Source of the DNA: Gnetum montanum
Lineage: Eukaryota; Streptophyta; Gnetopsida; Gnetales; Gnetaceae
Length of the DNA: 64,000 nt
Assembly: GCA_015680685.1 (NCBI GenBank)
Contig: MNCI01038093.1
Span: 13,284-77,283, forward strand
Direction: 5' to 3'
Shown: piece by piece, positions 35,045 through 46,295 of the stretch
How positions within the stretch are numbered: position 1 is the first letter of the stretch
Layout of the letters: each line of letters begins with the position of its first letter
The notes under the pieces: generated by a model
What the model was told of the DNA's origin: nothing
Seen by the model: only the letters and a program-made list of their open reading frames with translations
The model's database searches: none
Program-made: the position numbers and the translations under genes

Positions 35045-35672
35045 GGAGTCATAGAGTGAACAGATCTTTATTCGAGCATTGTGTACCTAAGCACACTTTG
35101 TATCCAGAAATAAAGATAAACTTTGTGATAAACCTTGCAACATTTAGAATTGCTTAACTATTGCATTTAATGTTATTTATTATTATTTGATTCTCTCATT
35201 AGTTAATCAATGTTATTTCTTTAGAATTATTAATTATCAATGAGTTAGCACACTCAGCACAACCACTTCGAGCATATGTGGAACACTTGGTAACCCAGTA
35301 ATGACTAGTGTTTGGTAATCCTAGTAGTGTTACACTGGTTCAAGATGTGTCCAGAGAGTGGGAATGGATGCTGGTGATAGGATTCGATCAACACTAGAGT
35401 TACAAAAACCCATTATTCAATTCAATCTTTTCATTTCACACACTTAGGAGACTAAGATAGAAAATATAAAAAAAAACATAAAAAAATCATATACCTTGAG
35501 TTTACTTAACCATACAATTGTACCTTACAAGTAAGCTTAGGAAGACAATGACTATTTAACTCATCCTTGTTCTGTGTAGGTGCATAGGCACTTAATCCTT
35601 GGAGTTCGACCAGATCGCGTGTGAACACTTGTATTCGTATGGTTGGGCATAGGGGTACCTTGCCGCTCATCA
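35045..35672 (+). repeat. Partial 3' LTR of element D (U3 deleted)
   Basis: Corresponds to 27177-27802 of the 5' LTR, starting AGTCATAGAGTGAAC and ending GGGGTACCTTGCCGCTCATCA. The first about 220 bp (terminal TGATGA, GATATC motifs, TATA box) are absent. The right end is intact and followed by the CATAC duplication. Confidence 0.85.
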
Positions 35673-35677
35673 CATAC
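35673..35677. repeat. Target-site duplication of element D (right)
   Basis: CATAC, identical to 26950-26954. Confidence 0.85.
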
Positions 35678-36837
35678 CTATTGAAAGTAAAGTCTTGAGG
35701 CCTATTATTTTAGTCATTTGGTTAAGTTACCAAGCATAGTACCCCACATTTGTACATTTAACCTTGATATTTATTTTATATCTTGTAAGCAATAAAGAAA
35801 TGCCTAAGCTTAAAAGTGTTTTGAAGCTTACATATATTTGGAGATATTTAAAATACTATTAAGTTAATATGAAAACTTTTGATGGGGTGATTTAACCAGA
35901 TTTACCATATATTCATAATTTCTTTTTAATTATTTATTTTTTTAAAATAGAAAAATATATTTCTATTGATGGATGAGAATGGTAAAGTCTAACATTGTTT
36001 TAAATAAAACTTTGAAATGCATGAAAATAAGATCATTGTTTATTTTGGCATTTTATTGGAATTATTAATTAATTAAATTATATAAAAAATTAAAAATGTT
36101 TAACTTACACTCATATTTGATTACTTGATTGATTTTACATATAACTTATAGATCTATAATTATTTTCATGATTTGAATTTCAAATTTTTAGATTTTAATG
36201 TTAAATGTTTTAAAAAGTATCTTGCAAGCCTATATTTTCTGTAGTTTATTTAAATATTAATTTTTACCTAGGTATCTATAACATATCTTTACTTGTTTTA
36301 ATTGACTTTATGTGTGTAAAATGTTGAATTCATGAAAAGTTTAATATCAATGTGTTTCTCTAGCCAAAATATACAAATTGTGCAAAATAGATGAAACGCC
36401 AAAAAAATAAATTAGAAATCCTCTTAGCCTTACAAAGATAAATCAACCTAAAATAAGTGTAAAATGTGGGTTACAAGTGAAATTTCAATGGCACCTAAGG
36501 ATGTAGTGCACTGGTCAAGATACTTAGATCACAATTGGAAAGCTTAATTCCTACCTTGCTCATGGGTGTGATAGTTGTAGTGTAGCCTTGTGGTGGGACA
36601 CTCTTGTTTAGTGAGTCACATCTATCTTGTTGTTGTAAGGGGGTTGGTTATGTCCATTTCCCCAAAATAATAAGTAAATAAACAATTAATGAGAAAAACT
36701 GAGTATGATGTGATGTGTGCTTGATGTTACTTTTAGAAAAAGTAAATTTTTTTCTCTGAGGTGAAGATAGTGTTATCAAGGATGAAAAATGGAAAAGCTA
36801 TTAGATTAGAAAACATACCTATAGAAGCTTGGAAAGC
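35678..36837. other. AT-rich spacer between elements D and E
   Basis: No gene and no LTR signature. AT-rich with many stops in all frames. A segment at about 36505-36600 loosely resembles a tRNA-derived SINE head (A-box-like GTAGTGCACTGGTC, B-box-like GAAAGCTTAATTCC), but I would not call it a SINE without a database match. Confidence 0.55.
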
Positions 36838-37701
36838 TGATAAAAGAAGAATTATGTGAGTCTGTAATATCATAGTTACGATATTGTAGCTCTACATACA
36901 TCATCGTAGATATAATGTAGTGGATCATGGTCATGCCTATAAATACCAACCCACCATTATGTCGAAGTGACAAGTTTTTACCAAAACTTGTTGAAATTCT
37001 TATAGTTTTTTTTTGTAAAGTTAGAGTTAGAGTGAATGCCTACAGTGTGGTAAATTACACTTGTATAGAATCTTTATTCAAGTGAATTGTTCTTGGACAT
37101 AATTTATGGACGGTAATAAAGATCAAGATTATTCTTCATCATTGTAACATATCACTTAGCTTAGTTTTACTTTTCCAGAATGTTTACTTTTATTGATTCA
37201 TTTACATTTACTAAGTAATTTACTATTCCAATGTCTATTAGTAAGGCGGATTAAGAATGACTAGTTTCGAGCATAAAGTGTAATTGTTTGGTAATCCAAT
37301 AGTGACTTTACTTAATTCACTTAGTAGTAAAGATACTTGTTAATTCTAGTAACAATTACAACCTCTTAGAACATGTACAAAAAACTAGGAATGGGTGCTT
37401 ATCACCATAGGATAGAATAGATTTAGATTTCCATTGTACTTAGAAATAGAACTTATATTCATTTTTGTCATATTTATACTTAGTCTAATTAAAATCTAGT
37501 CAACATCAATCATCATATACCTCATTAAGAGTTAAACCATACAGTTTGCACCTTGCTAACTCTAAGTGGGAAGACAACGATCACAAACTCAACATCAAGT
37601 TGCTAGTACACTTACATTATCCATCTGCAGATTACGATCTGGTCACAAGTGAATACTTGTGACTTGTATGGTTGAGTATTGGAATACCCAACCACTTATC
37701 A
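36838..37701 (+). repeat. 5' LTR of element E (864 bp)
   Basis: TGATAA start and TTATCA end form a perfect 6-bp inverted repeat. Contains GATATTG/CAATATC-like remnants (36863-36915), TATAAATA at 36938-36945, TTTATTCAAGTG and AATAAAGATC (about 37116), a CAACGATCACAAACTCAACATC block and GGTTGAGTATTGGAATACCCAACC before the end. The PBS follows. It belongs to the same superfamily of LTRs as A-D but is more diverged. Confidence 0.8.
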
Positions 37702-37702
37702 T

Positions 37703-37720
37703 TGATGCCATTACTAGGGA
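37703..37720 (+). other. Primer binding site of element E (tRNA-Asp type)
   Basis: TGATGCCATTACTAGGGA one base after the LTR; 12 of 18 bases match the tRNA-Asp complement and all six differences are transitions. Confidence 0.6.
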
Positions 37721-37846
37721 TGTGCTAATGTTTGCTAGTTAGTTCATTTTACAAAGTTTGTTGTATTAAGTATCACCAAGCACATATTTCATACTTAGAA
37801 AAAATTTCTTAAAACATATACACACTTAAGCATCAAATAAACTAAA

Positions 37847-39665
37847 ATGGCTTCTACAACTAAAATAAAATCTCCACCTATTATTGACCTTAATGAAAGT
37901 CATGATAGAGTTTACAATGAAGAAGATTAGAGTTCATTGATGCAAACTAGAATCTCATATGCTCATATTGACTTTTATTATCTTGATTTTACATTCATTT
38001 TCCATTAGCATGAACAACTTAAATGGAAAGACCTATAAGGAAATATTGTCTTGTCACCTAAATGTTCAACATCATCAGTGCTTCAAGCAATCCTCATGAG
38101 GCCAAATTTGTGCCATGTGAAAGAAGAATATCAAGTCACTGAAAATATAACTAGGCCATATTAGCTAATGAAGGCTCAAGCAAGAACGGATGTCATTATG
38201 GAGGTAAGATATGAACAAGACAAAGAGAAGAAGCCATCATAGATAGTTGTCTTGGAAGAAAAATAAGGTGCTCCATTCCAAGTTGAGAAATTCTATCAAA
38301 GTTATGAATCTCATGTCTAGATACCTATTATTCACATTGAAGATCCCATCAAAATAAAGATACATTCAGCTCTTGCAAAACCCCTTGGAAGAAACAATGA
38401 GAACTCCAGACTTAGGAGAAATTCAAAGCCTAAGATCTACAGTGGATTTAGAAGAGATGAATTAAGGATTCACACAAGGAGAACCAACTAGCACCATTCT
38501 CCAACTCCTCCATCTTCATCCTCATATTCATAAACAAAATCTAAAAGGAGGAAATGAAGGCCAATGGATCATGATGGAGAAAGAAGAAGTGATCATGAGA
38601 GACATGCAAATAGAAAAACATATCTTGATGAAGAAGAAAACTATGAATGAAGAGGAGAAAGGATTAGACTTGAAAGAAGAGAGAATCATGAGCATTGGAG
38701 GGGTCATCACTACAATAAAGTTTATGAGCTTAAAGACTAGAAGAATTCCTTTTGACCACTCATAATATGATCAACATTAAAAAATTTGTGTATGTTTCTA
38801 CTAGGCATCTAAGGAATAATCACATCAAGTGACTTGACATGAATAATATTATAAAATCTGAAGGCAGATATAATGAAAATCCACAACACCATCTCCAAGC
38901 CTTCCATGATGCCTGCATCCTATAGAATATAGAGAATGATTGATAAAAACTAAAGTTGTTTCTCATGACATTCATCAAGGAAGTAGAGAGTTGGTATAGA
39001 TCCTTAGAACTAGAATCAATTTGAAGATGGAGTACCATGCTAGAACTCTTTAATGATAAGTATCAAACTTATTCCAAANNNNNNNNNNNNNNNNNNNNNN
39101 NNNNNNNNNNNNNNNNNNNNNNNNNNNNNNNNNNNNNNNNNNNNNNNNNNNNNNNNNNNNNNNNNNNNNNNNNNNNNNNNNNNNNNNNNNNNNNNNNNNN
39201 NNNNNNNNNNNNNNNNNNNNNNNNNNNNNNNNNNNNNNNNNNNNNNNNNNNNNNNNNNNNNNNNNNNNNNNNNNNNNNNNNNNNNNNNNNNNNNNNNNNN
39301 NNNNNNNNNNNNNNNNNNNNNNNNNNNNNNNNNNNNNNNNNNNNNNNNNNNNNNNNNNNNNNNNNNNNNNNNNNNNNNNNNNNNNNNNNNNNNNNNNNNN
39401 NNNNNNNNNNNNNNNNNNNNNNNNNNNNNNNNNNNNNNNNNNNNNNNNNNNNNNNNNNNNNNNNNNNNNNNNNNNNNNNNNNNNNNNNNNTGCAAGGTAA
39501 TTTTAGACAACCCTACCAACAATCATACTATCCAAGTAGGGCTTACTCTTAACTGCAATAGCAATACTAGCAGTAGTGGCAATAATTACAATCATGGAGA
39601 ATACCACCATCAAGGTAGCAATATTCATAAAGGCAACTAGATCCCTATGGATCAACATAGGCATG
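37847..39665 (+). pseudogene. Element E gag, broken and interrupted by an assembly gap
   Basis: ATG 37847 (MASTTKIKSPPI). Family block LDFTFIFH.HEQLKWKDL (about 37980-38030), an Arg/Glu-rich middle (38540-38765), capsid block PQHHLQAFHDACIL, LKLFLMTFIKEVESWYRSLE, RWSTMLELFNDKYQTYSK (about 38880-39078). Bases 39079-39490 are N. After the gap a Gln/Tyr-rich piece (QGNFRQPYQQSYYPS) fits the gag C-terminus. The element then breaks off at about 39670-39715, next to the antisense exon of F2. Confidence 0.7.
39079..39490. other. Assembly gap (412 N)
   Basis: Run of N inside the gag of element E. The flanking frames suggest roughly the capsid C-terminus and linker are hidden; the true length is unknown. 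Confidence 0.99.
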
Positions 39666-39718
39666 TTTAATAACTAGTTAAAGTGATAGAACACTTAGAT
39701 TTTCATGATCATAAAGCA

Positions 39719-40130
39719 TTAAATGTTATAGCTCTTATGTTTATCTTTTCTCTTCTTCTTTGGTGTGGTTTGAGTGGAGGTTCCAACAATAAGGGTCTAG
39801 TCTAGAGAGCCCTTGGAGCCTTCCCACTAGTTGCATATTGTCCTTTTGTCTTTGCACTTATTATAGACAAGGTTGAACCTCATGGTGTATTCATCAAAGT
39901 CCCCTCTCAACTGTTCATACACAATAGTTCTGATTTGAGGGCCCTTGGTGAATTCATCTAAGGTAGTTCTGGCCACCACTAAGGTTTAACCATTAATGAT
40001 CAAGCCTTGATCATTGACTTTGTACCTATAAGAAGTTTATAGAACCAATGAAGTTAGGAAAGGTACTTTAGCCAATAAATCCAAAAAAACATAAAAATGC
40101 CACAATGCCCATGCTTACCCATATAGACGA
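39719..40130 (-). pseudogene. F2 antisense gene: exon 3 and the end of exon 2, cut by element F
   Basis: Minus-strand exon 40025-39719 after a TATAG acceptor, ending at TAA (39721-39719). Its start aligns residue for residue with exon 3 of the antisense gene in F: N-[DE]-x-GL at the start, then EFT (about 25 residues on), VR/IR, FD..EY..R[FY]. The C-terminus is a basic TPKKKRKDKHK tail, a classical nuclear localisation pattern. Bases 40130-40026 (minus) hold the last bases of exon 2, a GTAAGC donor and intron 2. The rest of exon 2 is at 57634-58047, on the other side of element F. Two TAG and one TAA lie in frame. Function unknown. Confidence 0.7.
40126..40130. repeat. Target-site duplication of element F (left)
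   Basis: GACGA immediately before LTR start 40131, repeated exactly at 57634-57638. Confidence 0.9.
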
Positions 40131-41704
40131 TGAAACATCGTAGAAACTGCGAATCAGCCCAAGGCAAAGATTCACGATTCAGGCGGGAGTTTGCGACAGC
40201 AATCCAGAAGACAGAACAAGGCAAAGAGGCGCGTAACATCAAGTCTCCGAGTTTCTCACAGATTTTAACCTTACTTTGTTTTCTCTCTTTACGCTACATT
40301 ACACAACATAGCGTAGTGTCGCTCAGCATAACTCTGTTTAGCGTAGCCCGATATTAGAAAATAACTTACTTCGGCGAATCTAATGAAGTTTAAAGACTTG
40401 TCCCTTATTCTGCTAAGTCTTTTGTTTAGGGCTGAGTTTACGCTCTGTTACGTAAAGTAGCGTAACGAGCTTCAAGAAAGTCAAAGTCAGAGTCAAAGGA
40501 AGCATGGCAGATTGATTTCTTCTTTTTTCCAGATTGGTCGTTTTATGCTCATTATGCTACGCAGCGTGGACAAGCGTAATTTGTTGTAAAGTTGACCATT
40601 TTTTATGCTCTATTACGCTTTGTGGTGTAAATAAGCATAAAATAGTTGGCATCAACTACTCCCATGCTCTATTATGCTCTACCACGCGACGCAACGTAAA
40701 CAAGTGTAATACAGCATAAAGCCGGCTAAGGCAGTTACGCATCTGCTATCCACACTTACAATACACTGATGAGCGTATTGTGCGTAATCATGAAGCAGCT
40801 TTAGCGGAAGTGGTCGACAGCGTACTTTGCTCCCCCTCCCAAAAATGTGACGCGACATAGCCAGTTTCAACATAAAGTTGGTCAAGTCAACGGTATCTTG
40901 AAGGTTTGAGACACATGTCATCAGGGCTGTGCCTTCTTCACATGTTGTCGAACTTGTAAATATCCCAGCTGGTGAAGAAACAAGGGGGGCATCTTTGACT
41001 TTTGGCATTTATCACCTTTGAGCAGAGACAAATGACATCTTTGAGCATTGGTAGTAGGAGCGATCAGTCCTTTGGCGAAAAAATACAGTTCTCTCCATTG
41101 GCAATCATTGGCAGTTTGGAGCAGAGATTATCGAAGGCGAAAGGAGCAGATCAAAGATCAAAAGATCATCTAGTGTGGTCTGCAAGGTTTATTGATCAGA
41201 AACAATTGATTGATAGGCGTCAAAGCTTGACCTTCCTCCCATCTCTAGCTTACGAGGTAGACCGAGCTTCATTCTGTACTCCTTGTTGAGCAATTTTCTT
41301 GTTATTTTGTGTATGCTTCACACAAGATAAGCGGAGTTTGTCATTGGAACTTTATATACAATCCACCTTCAGATCAAAACATAGATATTGGGATTTCACA
41401 TTTGTCTTGAATCCGATCTTCTTTGTCGTGTCGACGTTGTCATTATTTTAGTTTATTTGCATCGTTTTCTACTTCTTTTGCGATTCATCGAATCAATTTG
41501 TTTCATGGAATATCCATATAATACACGTATTATCACCATATTTGTCAATTTACCAATTAGATAAGTCCCTGTATGATCGACAAGACCGTTCAGGGCACTA
41601 CGGATTCGTTTTCTCTAGCACAGCCCTCGCACGGATCCATGGTTAAGACTGTGTACACGGATTTTATTGGTATTTTCCAGCTACTGACATTTTCCGTCGT
41701 TACA
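40131..41704 (+). repeat. 5' LTR of element F (1574 bp)
   Basis: Begins TGAAAC and ends GTTACA. The U3 part is crowded with TTACGC/GCGTAA-type words in both orientations (about 40290-40800), giving several potential stem-loops such as ACGCTCTATTACGC..GCATAAA. A TATA-like TTTATATA lies at about 41350. Alignable with 56055-57633 throughout. Confidence 0.92.
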
Positions 41705-41710
41705 GTTTTC

Positions 41711-41728
41711 TGGCGCTAGAAGGAGGGC
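41711..41728 (+). other. Putative primer binding site of element F
   Basis: TGGCGCTAGAAGGAGGGC begins six bases after the LTR end and starts with TGG (complement of the tRNA CCA end). It differs from the tRNA-Asp site of B, D and E. I could not assign the tRNA from memory. Confidence 0.6.
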
Positions 41729-41959
41729 CTAGGCTCCGATTCATATTTTTTTTATGAGTAGCCCTGTAAGCGATCTGTACCCGTGTCTCTAAAAACATAA
41801 ACGTAATACCTCTAGGGAAGTCTACGGAAAATCGTGAGGTGTAGATCGGTCACAGTAACGATTCCTTTGGAATCCTACATGGCAAAAAGCCTAATCGTGA
41901 TCTTCTTTGTCAGTCGCCTTTTAGATCCAGTCACTTATTGTCGTTAATCTATCTGACCA

Positions 41960-44593
41960 ATGGATTCTGCATATGCAACCACAGCCACCATGACCACAAC
42001 TGATTCGGGTGCCACATCTGTGAATCCCATCACCATCACCAGACCAGCTTCTGGTCTTATAGGATCTCAAGGACCATCGCGTCGTTCGTTAAGGTTGCAG
42101 GGAAAAGATCCTGTATTTACCGTCGTGACTCCTAAGGAATATAACTTCATCTGCGTCAAGATCCAGGCAAAGCTTGCCCTTAACCGAGCCGAAATCGAGG
42201 CAAAGCGAAATTTTGAGCTGATCCACAAAGGGGGTCAATATTTTACCCCTACTACTTATGACATTATCCCCATGACAGAACATTACCATGAAATCATGAC
42301 CCAATTAGTTATGGTTAGGAGTCAGGCTACACGGTCTATGCTGGAGCCTCAGAATGAGGAGGAGGAGTAAGATGAATTCGCTGCACATTCCGAACACGCG
42401 AATTCATACCATACTCTTAGTCCCCATACATACATAAATCCTCTGTCTCCTCTCACTGGAGAAGCCACCCCTCTTAATCCTGACATGACCACCCAAACTC
42501 ACATTCCTGTCATCCCACAGGTCACTACGCAATCATCCGTCCTACAGGTGCAAATACCACCCCAAAATAACATGGGGGCGGTCTCGTCACCGCGTGTAAT
42601 CAGTAATCTGTCGGTGGTACCTGCGTCCATCACACCCTATTTCATCCCCCAGGTGCAACTTCATGCCATGCCTACAACTCACCCAGTACAAAATCCAGTC
42701 CAGACCTTATCGTTGTTGCCCCCTCCAAGGCAACAGATCACAGCTACTGCTCAGCCACAGACATCCATCCAACAACGCACCGTGAGTTAGTGGATCACGC
42801 CTGTGGCACAACACTACCAGTCTGCACTATATGGTGTGCAACCCTTAGTTGCACCCACCACGCAGGTCCCGCAGATGGTCCCACAATATCCTTATAATCC
42901 CTATCCCACGCAACCGGTGGCGGCCAATTTATCTACCCAGCCCGGTGGGTGCTGGTCTTCGCAGGCAGCTTCATCCGCAGGGATCCCTGCTACACCACCT
43001 GTCGGCCAAGCTATTGCCCCGTTTCCACTACCTGGTACTGCTCTTTCAGGTCAACCCCCTGCTCCTCTTGCACAAAAATCTTCATCAACAGGCTTAGATC
43101 AAGCTTTCTTACTTATTCAGACCCTCACTGAGGAGGTTAGATGCCTTAAGGCCGCTGGCTCTGACACCATATAGATCATGGATTTCTATCAGGATGATCC
43201 CATTAGTCCAGCGGTCCCCATGCTGTCGTTGCCCCCGGGGATGTCCTTACCCCATTTCACTAAATATAATGGGGAGGGAGATCCTAACGCTCACCTGGTT
43301 ACCTTTAGATCTGAATCCTTATTATTACAGGAATGGCCTCATACAATCATCCATGTCTTTGCAATGTCTCTGGCAGGGAAAGCTTTGGATTGGTATCGAG
43401 CCCTCTCTCGCTCTTCCATCTCAACCTTGGAAGAGCTCCTGACACAATTCGTGACTCGCTTTAAATACAACCTAAAGCCAGAGGTCACATTAGATCAACT
43501 TATGGGAGTGAAACAGGACCCGCTCGAACCAGTCCAAAAGTTTATACAACGATGGAGTGCTACTTTGAATGAAATCCGTGAGCCAATCGCGGAGGCCGAT
43601 TTGCTAGCCATTTTCAAAGGAGCAATTAATGACTTCATCAAGTCTAAGCTGTATTACCTTTCCCCTAGCTCCTTACATTAGGCCTTTGCCCAAACTAAGA
43701 GCATCCAGGATGCTGCAGAGGCCAGCAAAGACCCAGCATATGTTGCCTATAAAAATGCTAACAACAAGGGCAAGGACAAAGGTAAAGCAACAACAACGAT
43801 GGTAGCTGTGCTACCTGAAGGTACTAAGAACAAAAACAAGAAAGCACCTACGGTGTCTCCTGATACCACGGCTAGTGTAAGCAGCACTAGCCAGGATACC
43901 TCTGCCCCTGAAAAGCCCCCCCAGCCAAAACCAAACTTTGAGCATAAAGATCGCTCAAAGTATATAGCCCTGCCTGTAAAACATTCGAAACTGTTGAAAC
44001 AACTATTAGGGGCAGGATACATTCAGACTAAGAAGATATCCGAAGAAGCTCTGAAGTGTCACAGGCGTCATTGTGAACTGTTGAAGAATCCTTCTTTAGC
44101 CCTACCTGACGAACCACCAGTTCCGAGGTCTTTTAGGCTGGACCATTTTTGTGACTACCATCAGTTGTGTGGTCACAACACCGATTACTGCTAGGCATTG
44201 AAAGACGACATTCAACGCATGATTGACGATGGTTCTCTAAAACTAGACGGCAGTAGTCCAACACGTCCTAAAAACTAGGCGTTGCATGTGTATAAAGATC
44301 CGTTAAACGCAAATAACGCACCGTACACAATCAACGTGGTAAGTACGGACGGTGAGAGGAAGGTACCACCCAAACAACCTTTTGTTTTGCATGTACCTAC
44401 TATCTCATCAAGGGGAACAAGCTTCTCACCAGTAGCTAGTGGCGTCTCGAGGCCACCCTTTGTCATTCGGGTTCCTTCTCCATATTTAACTCAGCCTCGC
44501 ACTAACAGTAAAGCCGCGGCCACATCCGCACCTACATCTAAAGCGCCTTTCATTCTCAGAGTACCAAAATCATCGGTTGCCCCTTTTACGTAG
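41960..44593 (+). pseudogene. Element F gag polyprotein, interrupted by stop codons in one frame
   Basis: One reading frame from ATG 41960 (MDSAYATTAT) to about 44593, interrupted only by TAA at 42368 and TAG at 42788, 43172, 43679, 44192 and 44276; no frameshift is needed. N-terminal basic/Ser-rich part, Pro/Gln/Thr-rich linker (42485-43150), capsid domain (43240-43700) with YNGEGDPNAHLVTF, AMSLAGKALDWYRAL and FIQRWSATLNEI (retrotransposon gag family), then a Lys-rich linker and a zinc-knuckle-like FCDYHQLCGHNTDYC (44146-44191), the C.YH..GH.T..C form seen in Tat-like elements. It continues into protease. Confidence 0.82.
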
Positions 44594-44759
44594 GGGCAAG
44601 CTTCTAACACAAACCACCAACCACCTAATAAACAAAGGGAAGGAGATGCATCCATTAATGTGGTCAAAAACCACATTACGCTAGGCTTCCCTAAGCCCAG
44701 GCCTCTGGCCTCTGTACCTTCGCCTGCATCTCATGGGTAGGACAAGGGTGCAGAAACAT

Positions 44760-45758
44760 AGCCACCTCCCCTCGGCAAAAAAAAACAACCCTTCAATTGA
44801 CATCGTTCCGCCTCGGGAGATTCGTCTCTTAGGGCGAATGGAACAAGACAGAGGGGATAAACAACCCAACTGAGAACGGGACCTCCTCGACGTGTTTACG
44901 CAAGTCAAACAGGCTTTGAAACAGAAGAATACAACGCTGAGCCTCTATGACTTGCTCATGACGTCTCAAAAACACTGTGAGGCCATGGTCCGTATGCTAA
45001 CATTCATACCTGTGGATGAAAGCTTACCAATGGAGGAGGAAGTGATACACGCTGTCATGTTTCCCTCTGATGCTAAGCGACCTAAACCCACCTCGTTGAC
45101 CTTTCATGACGAATCCATTAAAGATGATCCTGAGAAAGGTCAAGTGACCACTGAACCCATGTTTATCACCATTCGGGTTTATCAACATCGGATCCGGAGG
45201 GTGCACGTGGACGATGGTGCGGCTACAAACGTCATTCCTTATCCCATCGTGAATAGGTTGGGTCTTGTCGACCAAATCAGTCCCACAATGACGACATGTG
45301 TAAAGTCGTTCAACGGAGCACGAGTTCAAGTCAAGGGGATGGTGCGCATCAAATTTATGGCAGGGGATCAATTCCCAACAGATGCTACATTCCTCGTTGT
45401 CGAGGAGATGCCCGGTTTCAACTTAATTCTAGGAAGGTCCTGGCTAGCCCAACTGAGGGCAGTTTCATCACCAATACACCAAGAAATACACCTACCCTAT
45501 GCAGGGGGAAAAGTTGTAATACGCGGTGACGAAATGACCCCTCAGACTGTTAACAATATCGAAGAAGAACGGGGTTCGGAGATAGAAACATCCGATGATC
45601 AAACCCATCCCCGAAGCCCTGAACAAACCGAAACGAATTATGACATTCTAGCCTGGGCCGACCTACCATTTCAGGAAGATGGTATGGAGGAGTCAGATCA
45701 CAAATCTCCCTACCTTTACTCATTGCTAAATGTAAAGGCCATCAAGAAACAATTGTGA
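44760..45758 (+). pseudogene. Element F aspartic protease
   Basis: Open from 44892 to TGA 45756-45758 (288 codons). Active-site block VHVDDGAATNVIPYPIVNRLG (VDDGA at about 45207-45222) and FNLILGRSWLAQL (45420-45458) are diagnostic of Gypsy retropepsins; VDxGA is the Tat-type form. The upstream part LLDVFTQVKQALKQ and the acidic C-terminus complete it. RT does not follow: the next 5 kb hold the antisense gene, and the RT frame resumes at 50829. Confidence 0.8.
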
Positions 45759-46295
45759 ATTAGCGATTGATCTGAGTGGCATTTACGCGCATCGCTACAC
45801 TTCCACTAGTTTTCCGCTTACGCTTATCGAATTCAATTGACAGTTTTCTGTGTACATGTATTTACGCTTTCTGTCTATTACGCTTTTTACATTCCTCATT
45901 TTTACGCCATTTACACTCTTTGATTGCTATTAGTCACTTTAGCGCAATTACGCAGAAACGTACACTATTATCAATTATACTTCCAGACTTACGCAATTGG
46001 CCTGCAATGGCCTAAAACTAGCAAAGGCCCGCAACGGCCTAAAACTACCTTGTATCTTACACAAATGCTACCTGGCAGCCCGCGATGGCCTTAAACTAGC
46101 AATTCCATTCTACAGCAACACAAACTATCCACAGTCTTTAACAATTCCGCTTACGCTTTTCATCAATAAAGACATAAAAATAAAAATAAAAAATAATAAC
46201 ATTTAAAATCATACAGAAGATCTTATAGCCAGTCTTTCCAACATTCATATGACCATTGTTCAATTCTAATCAATAAAATCATGCGTAAATCACAA
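45759..46295. other. Spacer between protease and the 3' end of the antisense gene
   Basis: Non-coding. Strikingly rich in TTACGC (about ten occurrences, both strands, 45782-46302). Also holds three copies of a CCGCAACGGCCTAAAACTA-type motif (46001-46100), the same family as the array after integrase. An AT-rich end near 46150-46200 could contain the polyadenylation region of the antisense transcript. Confidence 0.6.

Larger units (their letters stand above)
26955..35672 (+). mobile_element. Element D: Athila-like Ty3/Gypsy LTR retrotransposon, TSD CATAC
   Basis: 5' LTR 26955-27802, PBS 27804-27821, gag from 27939, protease about 30180, RT/RNase H, integrase to about 33700, shortened 3' region, partial 3' LTR 35045-35672. 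Flanked by CATAC on both sides, so a single insertion. The PPT and the first about 220 bp of the 3' LTR (U3) have been deleted after insertion. Confidence 0.88.

Noticed and set aside
39040-39640. Long frames across 39079-39490
   Set aside because: They run through a stretch of N and are artefacts of the assembly gap.
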